The translations under genes were made by a program, and so were the position numbers. This document shows positions 52,117 through 58,941 of a DNA stretch of 64,000 nucleotides, in pieces. The stretch comes from Paenibacillus tuaregi (GTDB taxonomy: Bacteria; Bacillota; Bacilli; Paenibacillales; Paenibacillaceae): the NCBI RefSeq assembly GCF_900086655.1, contig NZ_LT575476.1, positions 5,418,431-5,482,430 on the forward strand. The letters run 5' to 3'. Below the pieces are notes generated by a model, which made no database searches, was not told where the DNA came from, and saw only the letters and a program-made list of their open reading frames with translations. How positions within the stretch are numbered: the stretch's first letter is position 1; each line of letters begins with the position of its first letter.

Positions 52117-52644
52117 AGCTTCTAGAAAATACAATTCTGATTACCGGGGGAGGCTCCGGATCGGGCTCGCTTTTGCGAAAAGATTTATCAAAGCCGGAAA
52201 TCGAGTCATAGTTTGCGGTCGACGCGAAAATGTACTGCAACAGGCAAAAGGGGAAACTCCCCATCTCATCACTCATGTGTGCGATTTGGATCTGGAATCC
52301 GATTGGCTTTTACACCGTTTGCAATTGCTCCCATGTATTCGGCAACCAAAGCTGCACTCCATTCATTCACCATAAGCCTAAGGCACCAACTTTCCGAGAC
52401 AGCTGTCGAAGTGATTGAAGTTGCCCCTACTGCGGTAAATACAAGCTTAGGAGGGACAGGGCTGCATACGCATGGAGAACCCCTAGATGCCTTCGCGGAT
52501 GGGATTTTCAACGATTTAGCTGAGGGTAAAATAGAAATCGGGTATGGTACTTCCGTGGCCCGCTTACGTATGTCCCGAGACGAAATCGACGAATACGCGA
52601 AAAACAAAGCTCGCCGCAGTGACGGCGAGCTTTGTTCTTGCTGA
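52113..52644 (+). pseudogene. Decayed short-chain dehydrogenase
   Basis: Pieces in different frames. The start (GTG after AAGGAGG) reads NTILITGGGSGSGS; one frame over there is FAKRFIKAGNRVIVCGRREN; then a deletion removes the central region, and APMYSATKAALHSFTISLRH with the C-terminal half follows. The catalytic YSATK is kept, but the Asn and Ser regions and the reading frame are lost. The frame runs through its own terminator. Called non-functional. Confidence 0.8.
52603..52636 (+). terminator. Intrinsic terminator within the decayed SDR
   Basis: Perfect 14-base arms AACAAAGCTCGCCG / CGGCGAGCTTTGTT with a short loop. It lies inside the open frame, 27 bases before att copy c, showing that the original stop codon has been lost. 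Confidence 0.8.
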
Positions 52645-52662
52645 AAAAATGTCTGAAAACTT

Positions 52663-52692
52663 GCCATTACTTGTGATACGGTTAACCGCAAC
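52663..52692 (-). repeat. rlmH-end repeat, copy c (SCC-like att site)
   Basis: GCCATTACTTGTGATACGG then TTAACCGCAAC. The TACTTGTGATACGGTT core is kept; the palindrome CGGTTAACCG lies in the centre. Confidence 0.8.
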
Positions 52693-52807
52693 GGGGTATC
52701 GTCGAAAAAGGATCGAGAATAGTAAATAGACAAAGACTGCCGACACTTTGTCGACAGTCTGGAGCACCAATTGAACGAAGGAAACCCTCTTAGCATTTTT
52801 CATGCAA

Positions 52808-53686
52808 TCAACCTTGCTGATGAATAATCGACTCTTTCAGGACCTCTCTAAAACTTTTCGGAGACCGGCCGATCAAATGAGCCAGAGCAAGATCGACTTG
52901 AGCGAAATCACCCTGACGGCTAGCTAGAAACATCCCCATCCGCATATTTATACTCGCTTCCGGCACACCCTGAGACATCATGCGCTCCCTAAACTCTTCG
53001 TCTGACACAATAGTTCGACGGATATTCCGCCCCAAGACTTCGGATGCAATTGTCGCAATTCCCTCCATGTCAATGGCTTCGGGTCCCGTTAGATTGGGGG
53101 TCATACCATACCATTTCTGCTCACTTATGATCGTCGCTGCAGCTTCGGCTAAGTCGGAGTGGGCAGTCCAGGCAACTGGACCGTCCACTGGAGCGATCAA
53201 TTCCCCTGTCCTTATTGCTCCATCGATCATCATTAGTGCCATTGAGGCGTAATAGCCATTACGGAGCGACGTGAAGGCAACTCCTGAATCCTCCAGTAGA
53301 TTTTCGGTGGCCGCATGGTGAATCATGGGGGCGAAGTGTGATGTTGGGGAAGAACCCATATGACTTGTGTATAGCACCCGACTAGCCCCTGCCTTCTTTG
53401 CCGTGTCAATCGCGGTTTGATGCTGCTGAATACCATGCGGGATTTCAGCTTCGCCCATAATGCCGGACGAAACGATGAGAACCTGCGACGCCCCCTCAAA
53501 GGCATGGTGCAGAGTCCTGGCATCGTCAAAGTCACCCCGACGGACACGAACTCCACATTCCCGAAGCTCTTGTGCCTGATTCGGTTCACGGACGCTGACA
53601 CCGATCTGCTCGGCAGGAACACGCTTAAGTAACTGCTCTACCACGGCCCGCCCCAATTTCCCGTTAGCTCCGGTAACGATAATCAT
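52808..53686 (-). CDS. NmrA/QorB-like NAD(P)H:quinone reductase
   Basis: 292 residues. The Rossmann start is MIIVTGANGKLGRAVV with the following ERRGDFDD-type acidic turn, then GASRVLYTSHMGSSP, and the QorB-like 'SLRNGYYASM' later. No YxxxK. QorB-like members reduce quinones using NADPH. It is read just after the AKR gene (gap 35 bases) and is probably co-transcribed with it, downstream of the MarR operator. Confidence 0.88.
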   Translation of the reverse strand: MIIVTGANGKLGRAVVEQLLKRVPAEQIGVSVREPNQAQELRECGVRVRRGDFDDARTLHHAFEGASQVLIVSSGIMGEAEIPHGIQQHQTAIDTAKKAGASRVLYTSHMGSSPTSHFAPMIHHAATENLLEDSGVAFTSLRNGYYASMALMMIDGAIRTGELIAPVDGPVAWTAHSDLAEAAATIISEQKWYGMTPNLTGPEAIDMEGIATIASEVLGRNIRRTIVSDEEFRERMMSQGVPEASINMRMGMFLASRQGDFAQVDLALAHLIGRSPKSFREVLKESIIHQQG

Positions 53687-53721
53687 AACTTACAACATCC
53701 TTTCATTATGTGTGATCATGT

Positions 53722-54705
53722 TTATACGCGAACAGTCTTACCGTTTCTAAATTGCATATTGGGAAAAGAAGCGCCGGCGATCTCCTGCTCTGGGATCGCA
53801 TCTTCAATTTCCATGACATCATCTTCAGTCAGATGAATATCAAGTGACTGCAAAGCTTCTTGAAGATGAGCCGGCGATACGGTACCGATAAGCGGTATGA
53901 TGTCTTCTCCTTTGGATAACATCCATGCAAGCGCCAATTGGGATAACGTCATTTGTTTTTTTACGGCGATCTCACCCAGCTTTTGAGCCATAACAACGTT
54001 TTTTTCAATATTCTCTTCAAAAAACAACGGAACGTAGCCGCCTTTGCTCCTTTGGATTCGCTCGTTTGTCCAATGGCCGGCAAGAAGACCATGAGCCAAC
54101 ACCCCAAACGCAATAACGCCGATACCCAGTTCCCTCGAAGTCGGCAAAATATACTTCTCGATGCTTCGGTTAAAAAGCGAGTATTCGACTTCCAGCCAAC
54201 TGATCGGATGCGTGGCATGTGCCCTTCTCAACGTCTCTGCATCGACCTGGCTGACTCCGATCTGCCTGACATAGCCGGCCTTAACCAGTTCAGAAATGGC
54301 GCCGATCGTTTCTTCAACAGGGATACCCAGATCGATTCTTGCGGGCTGATAAAGATCAATATAGTCAAGATTGAGGCGTTTGAGTGAATAGGCGAGGTAG
54401 TTCTTAACATGATGGGGGGAGACATCCAGTCCGTACATGGAGCCGTTCGGCGTATTCAATGCCCCGAACTTCAGCGATATAAAATAGTCATCCCTTTTGT
54501 ACCCCTTTAGTGCTTCGGCGATAACCATCTCGCTTTGGCCTGCACCGTAAAAATCCCCTGTGTTGAGATGATTGATTCCACTCTCAAAAGCGGCATGAAT
54601 GGCGGCAATGCCAGCACTTTTGACAGCTTCATTGACATTTGACAAATGAGCGCAGCCGAGTCCGATTCTGGATAGCTCCAATCTGTTTTGTTGATCATTC
54701 ATCAT
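53722..54705 (-). CDS. Aldo/keto reductase with altered catalytic His
   Basis: 327 residues. D51 and Y53 (TGDFYG) and K79 (SLKFG) are present, but the fourth tetrad position reads DLYQPARID, where the usual His is replaced. Other AKR subgroups of the YQPxRxD form exist, so this may be a real variant. AAGGAGG lies before the ATG pair at 54705/54702. A MarR operator (54739-54756) is directly upstream. Confidence 0.88.
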   Translation of the reverse strand: MMNDQQNRLELSRIGLGCAHLSNVNEAVKSAGIAAIHAAFESGINHLNTGDFYGAGQSEMVIAEALKGYKRDDYFISLKFGALNTPNGSMYGLDVSPHHVKNYLAYSLKRLNLDYIDLYQPARIDLGIPVEETIGAISELVKAGYVRQIGVSQVDAETLRRAHATHPISWLEVEYSLFNRSIEKYILPTSRELGIGVIAFGVLAHGLLAGHWTNERIQRSKGGYVPLFFEENIEKNVVMAQKLGEIAVKKQMTLSQLALAWMLSKGEDIIPLIGTVSPAHLQEALQSLDIHLTEDDVMEIEDAIPEQEIAGASFPNMQFRNGKTVRV

Positions 54706-54738
54706 GACCACCTCCTTCAACTTTATTAAAGTTAAATC

Positions 54739-54756
54739 ATGTAGTTGTCTACACAT
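54739..54756. promoter_or_regulatory. MarR operator before the AKR gene
   Basis: ATGTAGTTGTCTACACAT: nearly the same as the copy at 55265-55280 before the MarR gene, with inverted GTAG..CTAC. The pair indicates joint control. Confidence 0.75.
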
Positions 54757-54790
54757 TTGTTTAAAAAAATAAATATTGATGGCAGATTTA

Positions 54791-55246
54791 TCACTTTGGG
54801 AGCCGTTTTTCAACGTTTTCAAAAGCTCGGGTCAGCAGAGAAACAAACATGGCTTTTTCGGCCTCAGACATCCCTTGCGTGATCAACTCTTCAGATTTCG
54901 AGAAGGCATCACTCCTCTCACTAAGAAACTTTTTGGCTTTGTCTGTTATATCGATACGGAGGTTTCGCCCGTCGGCAGGATTGCTGCTGCGCGTGATATA
55001 TCCGGAGTTCTCCAGACCGTTCAACAAGTTTGTCACAGACGGACCACTTAGGGCCATCGTTTTTTCAAGAAACTTTCGGTTGATCTCTATATGGTCCTCT
55101 ATGGATTGATAAATATGTGACAGGAGAATCGCTTGTGAGCTGTTCAAGCCATGATCCTTCAGAAGCTGGTCGATGATTTCCCGGACCCGTTGTGCGATAA
55201 GTTTAATGTATAGGCTATAGGGGTACATTTCGAAAACACTTGGCAT
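54791..55246 (-). CDS. MarR-family regulator
   Basis: 151 residues: a winged helix around INRKFLEKTMALSGPSVTNL and the wing SNPADGRNLRIDIT. GAGGG lies 8 bases before ATG 55246. It precedes the AKR and quinone-reductase genes on the same strand, and matching palindromes at 54739 and 55265 suggest it represses itself and them. Confidence 0.91.
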   Translation of the reverse strand: MPSVFEMYPYSLYIKLIAQRVREIIDQLLKDHGLNSSQAILLSHIYQSIEDHIEINRKFLEKTMALSGPSVTNLLNGLENSGYITRSSNPADGRNLRIDITDKAKKFLSERSDAFSKSEELITQGMSEAEKAMFVSLLTRAFENVEKRLPK

Positions 55247-55264
55247 ATATTTTTCCCTCACATT

Positions 55265-55280
55265 ATGTAGATGTCTACAC
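55265..55280. promoter_or_regulatory. MarR operator before the MarR gene
   Basis: ATGTAGATGTCTACAC, with the perfect inner palindrome GTAGATGTCTAC reading as inverted GTAGA/TCTAC, 19 bases upstream of the MarR start. Confidence 0.75.
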
Positions 55281-55372
55281 TATAAATTGGTTGTTTTATT
55301 TTGTCAATTCCATAAAACCAATGATATATTCTTTGTTGGACGATTAATCCCACCATAGTCTAGAATTTATTT

Positions 55373-55404
55373 GCGTCACTTATGATACGGCTCACCGTAT
55401 CATC
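55373..55404 (-). repeat. rlmH-end repeat, copy b (SCC-like att site)
   Basis: GCGTCACTTATGATACGG then CTCACCGTATCATC. The arms ATGATACGG and CCGTATCAT form a perfect 9-base inverted repeat round a 4-base centre: the most symmetric copy. The AAAGCGAA tract follows. Confidence 0.87.
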
Positions 55405-55602
55405 TATAAAGCGAACTTAGTTCGTAGTAAGTAGAAGATTATGATAGCAATCTAATTTTTTATATCGTATGATTCTTCACATACAATAAGATTATGCAAT
55501 CATAAGCTTCATAATATATACCTTATTACACTTTAGGGGAATAAGGCGTACTGCGGATTATTTATATTTTCCGTACGGGAGTTTTTGCGGAATGGAGAGA
55601 CT

Positions 55603-57051
55603 ATGAAAAAAATTATTGTCTTTATGATTGCATTATTTATACTGTTTACCGGATTCGCAACACCAAGTTATGCATTATCAGATTCGCAATCTGATTCAAT
55701 ACAAACATTGTTGGATGATGCAAGCCGTATATCAGGTGTACCGGGAATGTCAATTTCAATACTTGAGAACAATGAAGTGCTCTACTTTTCTTCCGGGTAC
55801 GCAGATCGTGAAAAGGGACTGTCGGCAAGTGAAAATACTCTATATGAGCTGGCTTCGGTAAGTAAAGCTTTTACCGGCATGGGTATTCTGCTGATGGAAG
55901 AACAAGGACTGCTGTCAATGTCAGACCCTATCCAGAAATATTTGCCTTGGTTTACGTTAAAATATCAGGGGAAACACGTTGATATGCAAAGTATTACTCT
56001 CAATAACTTTTTACACCATACTAGCGGCTTAACAAATAGCAGTCACAGTCAAAACATTCCACAAGGCAATACGCGGGATATGTTGCAAAAAACCGTAGAA
56101 ATGCTCGTAGATTCTGAATTGTCGTTCTATCCTGGTGAGCAGTATAATTACGGAACTGTTAATTATGACGTATTAGGTCTGGTTATTGAGATTGTGTCGG
56201 GACAAAGCTATGAAGACTTTATGAGGGAACAGGTATTTCAGCCGTTGGGTCTTCACCAGACGTATGTTTATAAAGAAGATGCTCAAGCCACCGGACAGTT
56301 GGCACAGGGCTACCGTTCTTCCTTTTTTATGACAACTCCATATAACGCGCCGGATTATTCCGGGAATAAACCCGCAGGCTACATCATTTCTTGTACAAAA
56401 GATATGGCGCGTTGGATGGGCATACAGATGGGTATTGTGCAGGACATACCCGAAATATTCCATACGGTTATCGAAAAATCACATCAGGGTGATATGTCTG
56501 TTCCGGCTGTCAATGAAATGTATTATGCGGCGGGCTGGTCGGTAAACGCCAACCAAACGATTATAGAGCACCCAGGGGGCAATCCCAATTTCGGAACCGA
56601 AGTAGCCATACTGCCACATGAACGAACAGCCATCTGCTTGCTGACCAACGGCGCAAATATCAATAGAAGCATGGTACTAAAAGTTAAAGATATATTAGAC
56701 GGCAATCTGACTCAGTCATATGGAATAAGCGGCACACAGCTTTTGGACATCATTTTGTCGTCTACCACAATTATTCTTTGCCTATTGGCTGTTCTGTTCT
56801 TTCTCTTAGGCTTACGCAGAAGGAAAACGAATGAACGGCAGCCAATGACAAAAAAGCGAATAATCGTAACAGCTATTTTGCTGATTGCTACGATTGTCCA
56901 GTGTATAATGTGCTGTGCATTAGATTGGTCAACGATACTTATTTGGCAAACATATAGTGTTCTTACAGCTTTGATTTCGTCGGCATTATTAACAGCAAGC
57001 ATTACATGGTTTGTATACACTCACCGATATAATGCCTCGCTCCGAAAATAA
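55603..57051 (+). CDS. Penicillin-binding-like serine hydrolase (beta-lactamase class C fold) with C-terminal membrane segments
   Basis: 482 residues: signal peptide (1-24), a beta-lactamase/transpeptidase-like domain with S85-V-S-K88 (SxxK), Y183 region (YNYGTVNYDVLG) and HPGGNPNF late as the third motif; four hydrophobic segments near the C-terminus (about 388-475). This layout is typical of Bacillus PbpE/esterase-type relatives. GGAG lies 6 bases before ATG 55603. It is the only gene in the cassette nearest rlmH, is AT-rich, and reads toward rlmH. Confidence 0.9.
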   Translation: MKKIIVFMIALFILFTGFATPSYALSDSQSDSIQTLLDDASRISGVPGMSISILENNEVLYFSSGYADREKGLSASENTLYELASVSKAFTGMGILLMEEQGLLSMSDPIQKYLPWFTLKYQGKHVDMQSITLNNFLHHTSGLTNSSHSQNIPQGNTRDMLQKTVEMLVDSELSFYPGEQYNYGTVNYDVLGLVIEIVSGQSYEDFMREQVFQPLGLHQTYVYKEDAQATGQLAQGYRSSFFMTTPYNAPDYSGNKPAGYIISCTKDMARWMGIQMGIVQDIPEIFHTVIEKSHQGDMSVPAVNEMYYAAGWSVNANQTIIEHPGGNPNFGTEVAILPHERTAICLLTNGANINRSMVLKVKDILDGNLTQSYGISGTQLLDIILSSTTIILCLLAVLFFLLGLRRRKTNERQPMTKKRIIVTAILLIATIVQCIMCCALDWSTILIWQTYSVLTALISSALLTASITWFVYTHRYNASLRK

Positions 57052-57146
57052 GCATTTCATTCGTTCGCCTTATTGAAAAAACGCGAAGATTTCTTTTAAT
57101 GAGAGAATAATATCAGCAAAAAGGAAGTGTCAGGCACCCCCTATTT

Positions 57147-57173
57147 TTCGCCCTACTTATGATACGGTTCACC
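57147..57173 (-). repeat. rlmH 3' end: reference att site (copy a)
   Basis: On the rlmH strand GGTGAACCGTATCATAAG encodes GEPYHK followed by the TAG stop and GGGCGAAA. The same amino-acid end (GE-YHK-stop) and position form the SCC attachment site attB of staphylococcal rlmH. This is the reference for copies b to i. Confidence 0.85.
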
Positions 57174-57632
57174 TCGATTAATCTTCACCGCCCGATAAAT
57201 CTGCTCCACCAGCACCAGCCGCATGAGCTGATGCGGCAGCGTCATGCGCCCGAAGCTGAGCTTCTGCTGGGCGCGCCGCAGCACATCATCAGAGAGCCCA
57301 TGGCTCCCTCCGATGATGAACACGACATGGCTCGTCCCGTAGGTGCCGAGCTTGTCAAGTTCAGCGGCCAGCTCTTCCGAGCTCCAGAGCTGGCCGCCGA
57401 TGGCGAGGGCGACGACATGTGCGTCGCCCTTGACGTGCGCGAGGATGCGTTCGCCCTCGCGCTCCTTGACCTGCCGCACCTCCGCCTCACTCATCGTCTC
57501 CGGCGCCTTCTCATCGGGTACCTCGATGACCTGAAATTTCACGTACGGCGTAAGCCGCTTAGCGTATTCGGCTATACCCTGTACCAGATATTTCTCCTTC
57601 AGCTTGCCAACCCCAATAATTTGAATAAACAT
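57153..57632 (-). CDS. rlmH: 23S rRNA pseudouridine-1915 methyltransferase RlmH
   Basis: 159 residues, exact length of RlmH (OrfX), an SPOUT methyltransferase acting on 23S rRNA pseudouridine 1915. It has IQIIGVGKLKEKYLVQGIAE at the start, the SAM-binding knot (VVFIIGGSHGLSDDVL), and the GRMTLPHQLMRLVLVEQIYR block with the invariant C-terminal YHK. GGAGGC lies before ATG 57632. Its 3' end, as in staphylococci, coincides with an attachment site repeated through the island to the left. Confidence 0.97.
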   Translation of the reverse strand: MFIQIIGVGKLKEKYLVQGIAEYAKRLTPYVKFQVIEVPDEKAPETMSEAEVRQVKEREGERILAHVKGDAHVVALAIGGQLWSSEELAAELDKLGTYGTSHVVFIIGGSHGLSDDVLRRAQQKLSFGRMTLPHQLMRLVLVEQIYRAVKINRGEPYHK

Positions 57633-57945
57633 AAAGCCTCCTATATAAATAAAGACTGGCAAGCCAGTCTGTAAATTCTGAATTCAGCCTATTATAGCAT
57701 GAGAAACCGGTTCATACCCCCGATGACCAGCGAACGATTCCCCCCTACCCAATTACAGCTTTATCTAAGAAAAATTACAGGAATCTTCCCGCCTAGTTAT
57801 GTATTGGAGATCAACAATTTTGGGCAACTTTCTCACACGCAACTTATCTTATGTACTGAAAAAACCAGTCCTCTCAAAGGCTGGTTTGCCGCTGCGATCC
57901 TTAAGCCTTCGTACCGCTAGTCAATAATTATATGTGAAAGAGACA

Positions 57946-58383
57946 TTACTTTTCACCTACATTTGTGACTACAAACCCCGAATCATAACTGTAACGTAAT
58001 GTAATTTGATATTTGTCTGTTTTCTTGTCAATCTTATTATTTCTAACCTTATGAACACTTGCTAAAATATCTAACTCATAAAAACCTCCCTTAACCTCCC
58101 TGATATCTGTTACTTGAAACGGATCAAAGTGGTAAACATTTTCTTTCCCTGGCTTTAAATATCGCTTTTCTTGGAGTGCCCTCAATGTCCTTCTTTGTAA
58201 TTCAGTTGTTAACATACGTTCCAGTTGTTCTTCTCTAGTTTGAGGAAATCCCCATAACGCCACCCATTCAATCGTATCCTCTTCCTTAATAGTTTCATCC
58301 TGTGGTTGAGCTAAACTTGTTGACGACATGAATAATGCAATAGCCATTGAAAAGATCAGTGTGGACATCAGTTTTCTTCTCAT
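57946..58383 (-). CDS. Secreted DUF3888-type protein
   Basis: 145 residues with a signal peptide (MRRKLMSTLIFSMAIALFMS), then a charged helical section (REEQLERMLTTELQRRTLRA) and a beta-rich C-terminal half. This matches DUF3888-type exported proteins of Bacillales; function unknown. The upstream region has no clear partner. It lies to the right of rlmH, outside the att array. Confidence 0.72.
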   Translation of the reverse strand: MRRKLMSTLIFSMAIALFMSSTSLAQPQDETIKEEDTIEWVALWGFPQTREEQLERMLTTELQRRTLRALQEKRYLKPGKENVYHFDPFQVTDIREVKGGFYELDILASVHKVRNNKIDKKTDKYQITLRYSYDSGFVVTNVGEK

Positions 58384-58941
58384 ATAATCACCTAGTCCCT
58401 ATGTTCCCACATCTGGGTAGATTTATGTGCCGAATAAAACACGCAAGTTACCCTTCAATAAAAAGCGGAATCATAACAATTAAACCCGCACTCCATTTAT
58501 CACCAGGAAAGGCATAACAGACAGAAGGTACAGCCCTTATTGTCTGGCAAAGGTTTATCTATCACGGTTCGAATAGCGCCTAAATCTCTCATTGTAATGC
58601 TTGCAGAGCGACGAAGAAGCGGAGAAACCCTACTGTTTGAGCAATACCCCGAAAAGTCTTTTGCTTCCTCGCAAGTCCCGTTAAAAATCCCAATGAAACC
58701 CGGGCGGCTCCGGGTTTCATTGGGATTTAGGAACGATGAACTGATGAATTAAACAGTTTTTCATCTTCTTTTTATTAATCCGACGATCAAGAAGGAATTC
58801 CTAACCAAATATAAAAGAACAAACGAAATGTCTCAATATGATAAGCAAACAAGCTAACCAACCGGATCATATGCCTAGCGGCCGAACCATGAAGAAAAAA
58901 CATGCCCCGTAATTTTGGCGAATACTACTGCCCCACTCCAC
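58384..58941. other. Gene-free gap with a strong hairpin
   Basis: No credible gene. The ORF at 58540-58752 is judged to be chance: it runs through the perfect hairpin at 58685-58728. Otherwise nothing recognised. Confidence 0.5.
58685..58728. repeat. Perfect 19-base hairpin without T-run
   Basis: AAATCCCAATGAAACCCGG and CCGGGTTTCATTGGGATTT, 19-base perfect arms with a 6-base loop, but TAGG rather than a T-run afterwards. It may be the remnant end of a mobile element or an RNA stem. Confidence 0.6.

Noticed and set aside
18966..55404. Dispersed repeats as intrinsic terminators or REP elements
   Set aside because: Most lack a T-run, all share one orientation regardless of the direction of neighbouring genes, and the core equals a coding end including the stop codon.
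57121..57145. Sequence AGTGTCAGGCACC beside rlmH as an IS end
   Set aside because: No transposase, no mirrored end and no target duplication were found; one short motif is not enough.
18966..57173. Dispersed repeats as a CRISPR array
   Set aside because: Copies are 1.8-8.4 kb apart with genes between them, and the unit is the end of rlmH; there is no regular spacing.
57159..57674. 171-codon plus-strand ORF over rlmH
   Set aside because: It is the antisense of a well-conserved rlmH gene and has no ribosome site.
58540..58752. 70-codon plus-strand ORF
   Set aside because: Runs through the perfect 19-base hairpin and has no ribosome site.
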